Shown here: in pieces, positions 43,105-55,900 of the stretch
Layout of the letters: each line of letters starts with the position of its first letter
Position numbering within the stretch: position 1 is the stretch's first letter
Assembly: GCA_963693085.1 (NCBI GenBank)
Contig: OY856412.1
Location: forward strand, 1,060,658,244-1,060,722,243
DNA length: 64,000 nt
Source of the DNA: Alisma plantago-aquatica
Taxonomy: Eukaryota > Streptophyta > Magnoliopsida > Alismatales > Alismataceae
Reading direction: 5' to 3'
Made by a program: the position numbers and the translations under genes
Notes under the pieces: generated by a model
Seen by the model: the letters and a program-made list of their open reading frames with translations, nothing else
What the model was told of the DNA's origin: nothing
Database searches by the model: none

Positions 43105-44731
43105 GAAAGCTTGGTGTGATTCTATTGATGGTGTTACATGCTACTCAATTAAAATTTGAATAGATGCAACTCTGTGAGCAAACAATACAGGAGACATCTT
43201 TCAAATTTATAGCAGACCTAGTCTGACACACCTACTTAAACTAAACACACACACCCACAAGCACATTGGGTCATGTTGTAGTATAGGCAAGAAGTAAGAA
43301 AGGGTTGATCATTAGGGAGAGGTGGTCACTAGAGCTAAGTTAAGGTAGCTATGTTCCTAAAGTAGAGAGTAGGGTTTTTAGGGTTCAAAAGTAGTTTTGG
43401 TTGATTACACAAAGATTGCAAGCAATTAACGACAAGAAGGAAACTAGATTACCAAAAATCCTAAATTATCCTAAACAAGTTAAGTCTAAGGAGCAAGGCA
43501 AGACAATAAACAAAATAGGAGCAAGAGGAATTACAACTAAGCTACACTAGACTAGCAATGCAAATTAACAACTAAGAGACAAGTTAAGCACTAAAGAAAG
43601 CAAGGGCCTAGGTTATCACTAACTAACAAGACTAACACAAACAAACTCAAAAGAGAACCAACTACTCAAGTAAGACCTAGCTATCAAGAACTAAGCAATT
43701 ATCTAAGAAGCAACAAAGGTAATTAACTAAACTAGAATTAACAAGCTAAGTGAACGAATGGGTTTCAAGCAGTGATATGGATAGGTGGGCCTTTTGGGAA
43801 TGAAACTATGATATTAGTTGGGGGGTTAACATGGCATGCAAGTCTTATATCTTCAATCTAGATTGCCAAACCAAACAACAGGTAGGTTCTATTTGAATCT
43901 ACCCTATGCTACTAGTTGGGGAACTAGGGCTAGGTGTAATTCTAATAGGACTTGGCAAGTCTAGGTTTCTAGGGTAAGTGGTATTAGGGCAATTGAGAGC
44001 TAAGGGTAGGAATGGGGGTAGAGAAGAGGGTGTTTTACCTCATGTTACTCACCATATAGCCATTAGAAAACTCTAGGAAATTGCACTAATGACTCTTACA
44101 CTAGCTACTTAGATATCACACCTACTTGTAGGAGAAGGGAGTTGTATGTAGTAAAAAAGGGTTCTAGCTAGTGATCTACTAATCGGACCTAAGATCAATT
44201 CCTAATATAGCCACATAGAATCCATTTTCCCCTAGAAACTAGGTGTCTTCAAGCATCATACAATAAGAAATCCATGTTTAAAAGCACAAATCAAAAGTAA
44301 GATAATGTGAAATAAGATAGAAGCAAGAGACAATCATCATAGAATGGAAATATGTTCATTACAAGTTATTTTCCCCCAACAAGGTATCAAAGTAACATTT
44401 TAACCCCAAACAACCCACCTCAAATAGGATTAGCTACAAATGACTAAAGAAAAGAGCAAAGAAAAGAGAAGAAAGAGGTAGAAATCCATGGAGCTCATGG
44501 TAGATCTTCCTCCTTTGCCTCCTAGAACCTGTAGGATGTGGCACCTCCTCCAAGATGGGTGAATAGCATGGAAATATGGGGGATTATGGCGAAAAACCTA
44601 GTAAACTTGGGTTGTATGGTGGAAATTGAGTGGAATTGGAAGGTGAAAGGTTTGAAAAGCAAGGAAATGGCCAAGGAAGCTCTAGAGAATTTGTAGGGGT
44701 GCTAACCTTCGTGCTCCAGTCACCACCCATG

Positions 44732-44739
44732 TATATATA
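44732..44739 (-). promoter_or_regulatory. TATA box of element B 5' LTR
   Basis: TATATATA on the minus strand in CCTATATATACATGGG, with the motif array immediately upstream (44805-45370). Confidence 0.6.
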
Positions 44740-44804
44740 GGTGGTGGGGGACACTAGAGTAAGTGATAGAAAAAAGAAAAAAATAGTGGAGAAAATGGGT
44801 AGGG

Positions 44805-45370
44805 TTAGGTGGTCACCACGGCCATGGTGAGGTGCCACGGTCATGGTGTTCATGGGAAATGGGAATGGCCGAGGTGGAAGAAGGAGGTGAGGTGTAAGTA
44901 TATGTATGGGTGGCCATGGCCGTAGAGGGTACCACAGTCATGTTGGGTAGAGGATACCATAGTCATGCTGGGTAGCACGACCTTGTTGGAGGAGGTTGCC
45001 ATGGGCAAGGTTTCTTTGAGGTTTGTCTTGTCTTCAGCTCACCATGGTCATGGTGGTCACCACGGGTGAGGTGGCCTTCAGGGGCCACGGTCATGCTGAT
45101 GGCCATGACCATGGCCATTCATGTGAAAATTGGGTTGAGTTACTGTTAGTTTTTGGGATCTTGGAGAATAAATTGCCACGATCGTGGCAAGGGCCACGGG
45201 CGAGGTGAAACTCATCGGCCATGGATGTTCTGTTGACCATGGTCGTGGTGTCTTCAATGACCACAACCATTTTGTTGACCACAGTCATGGTCATTCATGT
45301 ACAAAATTGGTGAATTTTCTGTAACTTTTGGAAATTAATTCACCACGACCATGGTGGTTTCCAACAGTCA
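44805..45370. repeat. CCACGRCCATGG palindromic array in element B LTR
   Basis: A dozen or more copies of CCACGGCCATGG, CCACGGTCATGG, CCATGGTCATGG, CCACGATCGTGG (a perfect palindrome near 45177), GACCATGGTCGTGG and CCACGACCATGG, in both orientations with irregular 20-45 bp spacing. The same motif family as at 4800-5290. Confidence 0.85.
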
Positions 45371-45489
45371 GTTTGGGGCTTATACTGAATTTAGCTTCAA
45401 CATTTTCATTTGACCTCCTTTTAGTTTGAATTTATTCTTGTGCATGAAGGAGAGCTCAGGGAAGGGTTAGGTCTAATGATGGAGTGCAA

Positions 45490-48400
45490 GGACCCAAAGA
45501 TGTTCTTCATCTCTCTCCCTCACATCAATGCATGCATAAGTACCTTGAAAAACACATAAAAGGAGGTATAAGTGCATTTGACATGAGATTTTACATTGGA
45601 GGAAATAACTTGAAATCTACATTGTTTATATGTGACTATAATGCAAAAAGACACAGGATGAAGCCCTAAAATAGGGTTGCATCAGACACATATTACATTG
45701 GATGCCACATGATCCTTACATGACTATAGTTCAATATTCATGTCATCAATCTATTGTATGAGATACTAGTTCAACATATATACATGATCACATGCCTATA
45801 TAACCATGGCACACATGCCAAAAACCATGTATTGATAACATCACTCCAAAACACCTCAAAAACACCCCAAAGACCTGAGTGTACAAGGGAAAACTCTAGG
45901 AATCTACACCAAAAGACTAGAAGCACATCCAACCTTGTCAGCTACTGCTCCTTTTGCTTCTCTTCCTCAGTTGCACAACCTCAACCTATTCATGCACAGT
46001 CACCTAAAATATGTGGAAACCCATGGGGTGAGACCAAATGTCCCAGTGAGAGATATAACTTTCCACCAACACTATTAAAGCACGGATAAGCTAAGCAAGT
46101 AAAACAACATACTAAGCAAATTGAGCAGATTCAGCTAAATAATATGTACTCAAGAGATGAAGCAGATTAAATAAGACCACACAACTACCACTAAATAGTA
46201 GATCAAGTTATATTCTAAAAAGGAATATGAAAAACATGTATAACAATTGACTTCTCTTACCGTCTTATAATTTAAGAAATTAGTATAAAGTTAAGGCAAA
46301 GGCTCAACCAATGTGAGATGTATGTCACCCTAAGCACATATACCACACGGCTATGTTACATCTTTTATTATGCCTCAAGGCTTTGATTCGTACCACCCAA
46401 ATCCAACCACCACCTGTGAAGGAAAATCGACAGTGTCATACAAGGTCCATGGAAGAGCCAGAATCCACAATACCTCCAACACCTCTTGGTCAGCACAAGA
46501 GAAGACCGCAGACACATAATAGTCAACTACAAAAGAAGTGACATATAGTCAACAGAAGGATCGACTCACATATGGTCGTCCATATAAAACACCTAGCCCA
46601 CCTTAGTACAGGTAATGGTGCTAGAAGAACAGGCTCACGCATGGCTGTTCTTAAAAGGGGTGGCTCACACATAGCCATCCATATCACAAGGAGATTAGCT
46701 CATGCATGGCCATCTTACACAACCTATAATTATGAGCACAAAGAGATACTCGACTAGAATCCCCACATATTCAAAAATATGTGCTTCTAGTTAAACCTGT
46801 TTCACCAATCCAAAAAATAAAGCTAACACTAGAATTGGATCTATGGCACAGGTCAAACTACATGATTAGGTTTCACTTGATTAGTTACGCCAATTTGGGT
46901 GACTTTTAGCATCAATCAAGTTACAATGTATAAATCCAAAATAAACTCTTCAAGAAATAAGGGTACATTGCAACTCCAGAAGATATAAAATGTATAAAGT
47001 GTGAACTTTTCACTCGACCATCACATGGTACTCAAAGCTCTGCCATACATAAGGCGAACACCAATGTTACACATCATTGTGGGATATCAATCCCTAATCA
47101 TATCACTTGAGAGTGTCACCTCTCAAGAGGCATTAAACCATCACCATGTCATAGGACCTATCACATAATCCTACATGTTCCTCATCACATTATGCTTCAT
47201 CATTATGTATAAGCACCAACCTAGATCATATAATCATCACCACAACATATACAAGCCATGACATTTATCTCACATGAAAGGTTAGGGGTTTATAAATAGA
47301 GAAGAGAAAACATCATAATCTCATAGTCATTCCAATAGAGCAAAGAAACACATCAATAATTCCTAGATTAGGTTTTAGGGTTTAATAGATATATTCAAAC
47401 ACTATACCCAAGGTATGACATCTGCCATACTTTGGAACACTTTAGGGTTAATAATCATGATTAGGGTTAAGCAAACATTCGTCCAAACAACACTCTACCT
47501 AGTTCATTCATTACTCATACAAATGCATTGATTTTATGTTCAAGTATAGACCTTAACCATTCATTACCCATGTGTCTCGATCACCTACTAACATGAATCA
47601 AGACCAACACCATGGGTTTCTCGACCACGACCAACACCCTTGATGTCGTGACTATGAAAAAACCCAAGGGAGGGAATGTCTCTACCCAACAAGGTCTAGG
47701 GTTCCAACCATCCAAAGAAAACATGTCGTGACCTCCAACCTCAAGGGATGCAACCTGACAAAAACTAAGGCTGTCTCGACATTAAACCACGTCATGGGTC
47801 ACGACCAACAAAAGGATAGGTGTGATTTCATGACCACGACAAGGTTAAAGGTCACTAGAATCATGGATCATATATCTCTTTTGCATCTAAAGCAAGGTCC
47901 TAACAAATTCAGGGCAAGTATCTTGATCAACGGCCAACCATCATCTCGACTGATACCACAAAAAATCAAGGGGGTAATGACCACTCGTGGTCAAGATACT
48001 CTCAATATAAAGGGCCATCATCAAACCAAAACCAACCAAGGTCAAAACAGAAGCAAACCACAGATAAAATAGAAGAGAATAACAAGGAACACCATCACTC
48101 TCAAGGAGGAAAACTTCTCCCAAAAATGGGTTCCCAAAACCCTAAAACTTACAACATGTGATCACCATGAAAGTGACCTCAACAAGAGAGAGAAACCACA
48201 TTTAACACCACCAAAATAGAACCCTAACTTCATAGATCATCAAGACACTCATTCATCATGCATGTTATTAAGACCAAGGTCAAGAGATAGGAAAAGACCA
48301 ACATTACACCACAATCACCAAAAATTGGGTACAAAAATTAAGGTTTTGGATTTCATTCAAACCAATCATGATCTTTACATTAAAAAGTCCTAGAGTCTAT

Positions 48401-50210
48401 CATCATCTACTAGAATGTTAAGGTAACATTTTAGAGAGAGAAAATAGTAGCATGCATGTAGAAAAAGTGCATTAATAAAGAAAGTTAAGAGTTATATAAC
48501 CCACCTAAATGAAGGTCACTCCAAGGGTTGCAAGCTCCAAACACGTGATCATCGAAGATGATAAAGCTCCAAAAAAAGCTCCATTCTTGGCTAGAACAAC
48601 ACCTCAAGAAAGAGAAGATACTAGGGTCAAAGATTTCCCAAGGAAAGAGATCAAGAAGCTCAAGGTTGAACTAGAAGAAAGAAGGGGGATAAGAGAGAAG
48701 AAACTTCCTCTCACTTGGGTTTTACCTTGTCAAAACATGTCCTATGACCCCTTGTGAGGAGGAGTTTACTCTTAAGAACGACCACCATGTCAGAACAGTA
48801 GATCACGTCAACAACTATGTAATGACAAGGATGGTTGCAAGATTATACCTAGTCCTAGATCAAGTCCAACAACAATTACCTTGTAGTAGGGTGTGCCTTA
48901 ATTCAAGTTTCACATGGACAATGTCAACAACAACCTCCTGATTGATCACCACAGACAACAGTTTGACCTCATCCTCCAAGCGGTAGGAAACACCCTCCTC
49001 GTCTCTATAGTAGTCCACACAGAACACTAAGAACTCATGCCATTCTAGAAGAACAGACAAGAAGGAGTTTTCCCTTCTAGTCAGCGTGCTAGTGATGACT
49101 TGCTCTCCCAATTGTCTCTCCCTTACTATCCCTCCCTTTGACGGGTAGTACTTTCTCAGGTTATCTTAGTTACCACAACCAAAGAAGACAACAATTGTCA
49201 GAGCTTATTTTTGTGTCTCTAAGGATGAGAAAAGGGAACATGATTGGGTAAAAGATACAGGGAAAAACACCATAAAGGAAAGGTAAACACTTACCAAGGT
49301 AGAAGATTGTCAAGGATCATCACAAGCACCACATGCAAGGTTGAACCACCTCCAAAGCACCAAGAATAGCTCATTGCTCCACCAAGCTCCAAGAACGACC
49401 AAGCCATGAAAGAGAAATAATATGGCTAAAAAGGGTCACTTGCATGGAGAGAAGAGGGCTTATATAGCAAAGGAGGAGAGAGGTAGGGCAACAGATGAGG
49501 TGGCAACAAGATAAAGCTCCAAAGGGACATTTGTCCACCCAAGAAACTAACATGAAACCATTTAAAACCCACATGCAAGAGATGGTGATACACTCTAGGT
49601 TGGGTTTCCACCACGTAGGTTACCCACATGGTCACATTTGTGACCTACCGTGGAACACCATCCATGGTCACGACAACACCACCAAACACAACAAGGTTGC
49701 AACACAAGGTCACCAAACCCCTCCTAGGTCGAGACGTTCTATACAAGGGCAACTATCTCGACCCAAGAGCACCCAAAACCATCTTGGTCAAGACAACCAC
49801 ACCTAGGGGAGGTGTCTCAACTGTGACACCCACCCAACAAGCCCTAGGTCATGACCTAGGTCGAGACAACACACAAGGTACACATGGTCAAGGCACACAA
49901 ACCCTAGAAAATCCTAATCACCCAAGGTGATTCCATCACTCAACCAAAGCTCAAACAAGGCACCTCAAAGAACCAAAACCTCTCTCATGAATACAAGAGA
50001 GATAAGGAACACTCTAGATGTGACAAATTGCAAGATAATCCCTCAACATGGATAAATTGCAACTTGCACCAAAATAAGCACACAAAGCACAAACATCATC
50101 CAAACAAGCTCAAACTACAGACTTAAGCTCTCCACAAGCTATAAGATGCATGATCCTAAATGATTAGATAAAGGTCCTAATCACATCATAAAGACAAAGT
50201 AAATAGGGTT
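45490..50210 (-). repeat. Antisense giant LTR-like sequence (F), related to elements C and D
   Basis: On the minus strand its ends resemble LTR C/D. The start side (about 50210-49980) has GCTTATTTTGG...GCAATTTATCC...GAGGGATTA. The 3' side has the conserved block AGAGATATAAC..TCCC..GGTCTCACCCC..TTTCCACATATTTTAGGT at 46007-46067 read antisense. A TATATAAG box lies at 49459-49466 (minus). Motif clusters with AGGTCGAGAC/GGTCGTGACC lie at 49620-49880 and 47560-48020. Boundaries and target duplication were not found; it may be a solo LTR or a fragment. No coding sequence. Confidence 0.55.
49843..49860. repeat. Perfect 18-bp palindrome in F
   Basis: CCTAGGTCATGACCTAGG equals its own reverse complement. 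It is followed at once by TCGAGAC, within the motif cluster upstream of the F TATA box. Confidence 0.9.
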
Positions 50211-50269
50211 AACCCAAAATAGAGGTCAGGAGTCTTATATTTATTATTTGGATCAAATTAGAGACACCC

Positions 50270-50925
50270 GAATAATAGGAAGCATGTTGTAATTAGACAA
50301 ATATTCTAGACCTAATATTTCTTATATTATTAGTAGTGTAAGTAGGTACAATAAACTCGTCTTAATTTTGAGCACTACAAGGCTTTGATTAAAGTCTTCA
50401 GGTATCTTAAAGGTGTCACGAGTTATAGACTTTACTACAGTAATTTCCTAGATGTGTTAGAAGGATATACAAATGTAAATTGTATGGTTGACTCCGATGA
50501 GACGAAGTCAATTAGTGGCTATGTGTTTGGCCTTTGTGGTGTTGCAAACTTTACGGTCTATACCCACTATGGAGTATGATTTTACAATCTCTAATTTATC
50601 TTGTTAAATGATAATCTTAGAAGTATAGTACTTGATTTACCCATAGTTTCAAAGTCATTTCCTTCTTCCTCCATTCATTACACTAGTAGATTAGCTGTGG
50701 ATAGAGTGAAAGAATATAAGGGTAACCCAAATAAGTACTTTATGAAATTGAGGTATGATGAGGTGAGAGACTTTATTTTCGATGGTGTTATATCTATATA
50801 ATTTGTTAGATCAGTATAGATTATTGCTAATCCTCTCACAAAAGTTCAATTTAGAAAATCAATATTTAATGCATCAAGAGGGATGGATTTTTACTCATTA
50901 TTTGAACACCACAATGGAAACCAAT
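50270..50925 (+). pseudogene. Ty1/copia RNase H and polyprotein end, relic
   Basis: Degraded frames read RPNISYIISSVSRY, then IKVFRYLKGVTSYRLYYSNF, LEGYTNVNCMVDSDETKSIS and GYVFGL, the RT-RNase H junction of Ty1/copia. After a gap come HYTSRLAVDRVKEYKGNPNK, RYDEVRDFIFDGVIS and IIANPLTK, the last RNase H blocks (normally DS.AAI..A, ...ADPLTK). Only the 3' end of pol remains, with stops and frame changes. Confidence 0.88.
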
Positions 50926-50978
50926 ACCATCTTCAAACTAGAGATCCCATGTGAAATGGTTAAAAGGGACAACTAAAA

Positions 50979-51500
50979 TGTGTTTGTGTTCGATGGAAGC
51001 ACAATCTTGGATTTTTACCCCAAACCCTTCATGTGGCATTTTGTGCTTTGGTGTTGTCTTGATTATTAAAATGCTTTGCTCTGAATGGGGTTGAGGCCAT
51101 ATTATTGGCAGGGTGTAGTATTGAATATGATGCCCTTAAGTTGATGTATACTATGTGAGTGTAACCCTAGACTGGGGTCTATATAAGTTGTTCATACTCA
51201 CTAGAGTTCTCATGAAATAGATCCTTTCGAAGGTCGTAATGTGTGCATTGATACAAATATGTCTTCATGCCGTCACTATGTTTACATGATTTACTGAAAT
51301 CCAAACCAGAGAGTTTGGTTCAAGATACAGTTTACAATACCACTCCAAATGGAGATGAACTATTTATAGGAAGCTTCAAAGTCACAATAAACCTATGTTC
51401 AAAGATATAATGTAATTGCCAATATTTTTGTTTATATTTTTTAGATATATGCTGAAAATGGTCTACTCGTGATGAATGATACAAGATGTCTCTATATTTA
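50979..51500 (+). repeat. Possible 3' LTR of the copia relic
   Basis: A purine-rich AAAAGGGACAACTAAAA precedes TGTGTTTGTG at 50979, at the expected distance after the RNase H relic. CTATATAAG (51179-51187) would be its TATA box. The end and partner LTR were not found. Confidence 0.4.
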
Positions 51501-51895
51501 TATTGTTACTAGTTTTAGTGTCTTTTTCAATATTTGTCAGGAACTATGAGATGTATTGAAGTGATAAAAAATATGTTGAGGTTGAATTAACATGCATTGA
51601 TTACTTTTCAGAACCTATTTAGGATAGATTTGAATATTGAGATTATATCTTAGGTTGATAGCCCACTAATGATGACTAAGATGAGATCATGTGAAATAAA
51701 AAGAATCATACATGTTGTAAATTATATATTTGTGGTGCTTCTTGTGTGGCAACCTTCCATACTAAATAAGATTACTCAAAACCAAAAATCTAATTGATTA
51801 CTAATTACTTATATTACCAAAAAGAGTGCAAAATAAAACCAAGTAAAATTGTCCATTCATGCTAGGGAACATTTGCACAAAGGTCCAACATCTTG

Positions 51896-52040
<145 letters not shown>

Positions 52041-52430
52041 TCAGGCTAGAATACACTCAAGTGTACGGATTGCACGAATACACTCAAGTGTGTTTGCATA
52101 TCGAGACTATTTTTTGCAACATGTAAACCATTGATCTTTACCGTCATACTATAACTAGGCTACATACAAATTTTCAGCCCATTTGGACGAGTGTAAGTCA
52201 CTCATCCAAGGGCAAAAAAATCGACGCATGAAACTAATTTGAAATGCATAATTTTTGCGGTCTTCATAACATGAGCTATACATATCCAAATGTGCTCAAA
52301 TTGTACGAATGAGTTGTTCACGAGATGTTTAAGAAGATCAAAAAATTAGATTTTCAAAAACAATATTGCATCATGAAAAACTACTTGAGTGTATTCCGCT
52401 CCGGATACACTCGAGTGTATTCTAGCCTGA
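52041..52430. mobile_element. Micron-like 390-bp MITE between TA/GA microsatellites
   Basis: Both ends read TCAGGCTAGAATACACTC inward, then (A/G)AGTGTA: a 25-bp inverted repeat with one mismatch. After a gap, GAATACACTCAAG repeats near both ends, so the arms extend to about 50 bp. The element is bordered by (TA)n(GA)n on the left and (CT)n(TA)n on the right. Size and TA-microsatellite flanks recall rice Micron elements. There is no coding capacity. Family identity is by structure only. Confidence 0.75.
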
Positions 52431-52510
<80 letters not shown>

Positions 52511-52525
52511 ATATATATATATAAT
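52431..52525. repeat. (CT)n, (AT)n and (GT)n microsatellite
   Basis: About 12 CT units, then about 22 AT, six GT and further AT units to 52525, a mirror of the left flank of the hairpin element. Confidence 0.95.
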
Positions 52526-52539
52526 GTGTGTATATATCG

Positions 52540-52994
52540 TATCAGGTTTCTTTACATCTATACTATGGCCACAACCATGACCTATTTACAAAATATGTTG
52601 TCCACATATTTACACCATTTACAAAGCACACATACACTACCAAAATCTCGTGTCTATGTACATCATTTTTAAAACTTCCCCGCCCAAACATGAGAGTACA
52701 TGTATGACTCTAAGACTCACTAAGAAAACCCACCAACCTTCTTCCTCTATAGATCTCCAAAATTCTCTTCCTCGCTACCATGGGTCTGATGGTGATGCTG
52801 ACGATCACCTAAAAAGGTATGGTGGACCACAACATAAGACCCATGCCCTAGAAATAGATATAACTTCTAAAAAATACGTTTCTTATAGAAATATTATGTA
52901 CTTTAAACAAATAAAGAAAATTATATTAAAGAGTTGAAAGATTATATAACTTGTACACAAGAACATGCATACCTAGAGTCATAAGTATAGTTGA
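52540..52994 (-). repeat. Antisense giant-LTR relative G, part 1
   Basis: The conserved 3'-LTR block is read antisense (GATCACCTAAAAAGG..GGTGGACC...AGAAATAGATATAACTTC at 52798-52872), and CATGAGAGTACATG..TGACTC lies at about 52690. The sequence continues on the far side of D at 57741 (TTTTTCTCTTACC), which matches F at 46245-46290. D therefore inserted into G. Confidence 0.6.
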
Positions 52995-55900
52995 TGTAAG
53001 GCCCCTAAACTTGCTTAATGAGTTTAATAAGCTTAATTATCATAGTTGAATTATTATGACCCTAATTTAACCTTTTTATATGCTTTTAAATCATAAGACA
53101 AGCTTAAGTTTCAAATTTGGTCCAATTTGGACATTGTTTGAGCAAGTTATGCAATTTTATGCACATTTTGGACTTTTTTGCAATTTACCCAATTAAGAGG
53201 ATTTATTTGCAATTTATCAATTGCATTATGTTCCTTGGATAGTATCTCATAATTATTGAGCTTTTTGAGCCATGGGGAACCTATTTAATCCTTGGTTTGA
53301 AGGTATTTTCCCCAAGGGTATTCTAGGGTTTACCCCTTCATGGATGATATACCTTTAGTAGCTATCAACTAATGAATTGTTTTTTTTTCTTGGAAATTCA
53401 AGAAACGAGGGATAAGAATGTCTCTATGGATGGTGGGGGAGATGATTGTGTGTGTTCTTGTATATTCTTAATAGTTTAAGGCCATGGGCACTTGGAAAAA
53501 TATTAGAACTTCAACTTTTTCTTTTTCTTTATCTTAAAGTTTCATATACTTATCCCTAAGAACCAAAATGAGCCATTTTCTCTCCACCACTTCCCTCATT
53601 ATATGAACCTCATTCTACCTCTGTGCTGCTATTTCCTATCCAAGGAAGAAGAAATAAGTGATCTTCTTGGAAAAAGAATCTAGGGTTGCAATTGACTTCC
53701 TTTTAGGGTTTGAAAAGCTTCCTTCTAGTGATCTTGACCTAAAAGAGTAGGAATCCACTTATTTCCTTAATTTATTTCTTTTTTATCCTTCCTCATACCT
53801 TTCTCCAGGTTTTAACCTTTATGTTCTAGGGTAGAAATTGCTTTAAAGCTCTAAAACCCTACCTTTCTTGCTACTTATACTTAGGGTTTGCTCATTTGAT
53901 GAAGAAAGGTGCTAGATGGACAAGTTCACAGCTTATACTTGATTTTTCTAACCTACCTTCCTGAGTTTTCTTATGTTTGGGATTTCATATTATCATTAGA
54001 GGCAAATTTTATAACTTGCTTCACGTTTATTGCTTACCATAAGCTTGCTAGCTCATGTTCTTACTTGAAAATGATGATCCATGCACTAGAAAGCTATGCT
54101 TGACTTGGATTTCGATTTTTATAATGTTCCCTATTCTGATTTCAGTTCTAGATGAACTTGTGATCATGTGTGCATTATTCATAAGGTATAATATGACTTG
54201 GATCAGGTTGGTTTGACAACCTATGGTGCTAAGCACCTATCAACCAATGGTCAATTTTAGGGTTTAAAGCTGATTTCTTCTATAAACACATGACTTGATG
54301 GTGGTACCATTGCAACAACCAATGGTGTTTTCTTCATGACAACTTATGGTGGTGACCAAGGGTGTCAACTTATGTTCACCCTTAGGTCAGATGTTGGCCC
54401 AATTAGAAGCCTAGTGATTAATAACTAAGTACCCTAATGATGCTATCAATCAATGGTGATATTAGTTTGATATTTGATGTTGATTAATGAATATAGTGTT
54501 GATATAACAACCTATGGTGACTTAATGGTCACTGATGATAGTGGACCAGGTCTCAAAACCTATGCTGAGTTTATCATATAGTTGTAGCATCAATTAAGCC
54601 TTAGACCAATGGTTTCTTGGGTCACTAGATGCAGTGGTCGGACCTATATTGCAATTGATGGTTTTAACATATGAACTTGACTCAATGGTCAAGATCTAAT
54701 GTTTATTCCTCCAATAAAGTGGAATGATGGATAATGTAATATGTTGGTCCCAATAATGTGATTTATATGGTTTCCTTTATATAATCAACTTAAGTAGCTT
54801 ACTTGTTGACAATGGATGGCTTGTTTTAAATGAACAGTCAATTGTGGGTTTTACCCTACTCTCAATGGAACTTTTTGTGTTGTTAATAAAGGGATGTCTA
54901 GGGTTATATGGTAATTCTTTCTAGATCACAAATCAAGGAATTAATAGGTTTTTTATCCAAGGTGTTTGTTAATGAAAATAACTAATGATCTTACCTTTTA
55001 AACATCCAATGGTTCTGGGTGACATTGTGGTATAGTGATATGGGTTGAATGATGATGGAACAAATGGAGGGTTACCCTTAATAAGGTATTCTTACCTATT
55101 CACTAAAGGGATGATAAAAATATTGTGTTGATATGTAACCCTAATGAGGTATATCTTATTATACCTAGCTTTAATATAAATAAATGATGGTAATTGGGTA
55201 TGAATAGTCCTTGAATGATTAATGCAATCATGGAGTACTCTCATATTGTTGTTGAAACCCTAGTATGCTATAACCCTATGGTTACACCTTGATTTATGTG
55301 TGGGTTCATACTTGATAATAGTATGGAATGTGATGGTGATGCTTCACCTTATGCATCCATGATCTAATGGGGATGTCGTAGAGTTAATGTTTGTGTATTA
55401 GTGTTGATTAGTAACATTAATATAATTTATCTTCTTGAACCTAACTCTAATGCAAATAGATAAAGATGAGTATTCAAGTTAAACCTTCTTATATGATGGC
55501 ATGATGGTGAAATAACCTCCTTAATACGATCATAACCTTAATGTGTTAATTTATGGTTATCATAGCCACATGGTTGATACTTTCTTATGCTAAACATGTG
55601 CATTTTGAATATGATGAGGGTTAAACATATCTAGATTCCTTGCATGTTGATGTAATAAAGGAATATTATTAATGCTAATATAACCCTTCTATGATGGTTT
55701 ATGAATATATCCTAGCTCATTAATGCAATATTGTGCTAAATCGGTGTATTATATGTAAGTGATGTTTTTTAGCCTTGTTATAAGTCATGGAATGATAATG
55801 ACAACCTCATAGGGAATAGTATGACGGTCTTAATGACCTTTGGGCATGGTTTAGCCCTGAATGAGGTGTAATCCTCTTGTGTTGATAAGGGTTGATAACC

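Larger units (their letters stand above)
38645..45480 (-). mobile_element. Element B (Athila-like Ty3/gypsy), 5' half
   Basis: Minus strand, from right to left: 5' LTR (about 45480 to 43112), degraded tRNA-Asp primer site (43104-43087), gag, protease, RT with a core deletion, RNase H, and integrase zinc domain up to the start of the core, where element A is inserted. The rest is at 2255-6535. The outer LTR limit is approximate. Confidence 0.8.
43112..45480 (-). repeat. 5' LTR of element B (outer end approximate)
   Basis: On the plus strand the LTR begins TGGTGTGATT next to the primer site. It holds 1.6 kb of AT-rich non-coding leader, a TATATATA box (44732-44739, minus strand) and the CCACGRCCATGG array. 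The outer end should lie a little right of 45370, but I cannot fix it. Short open frames in it are not genes. Confidence 0.6.
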
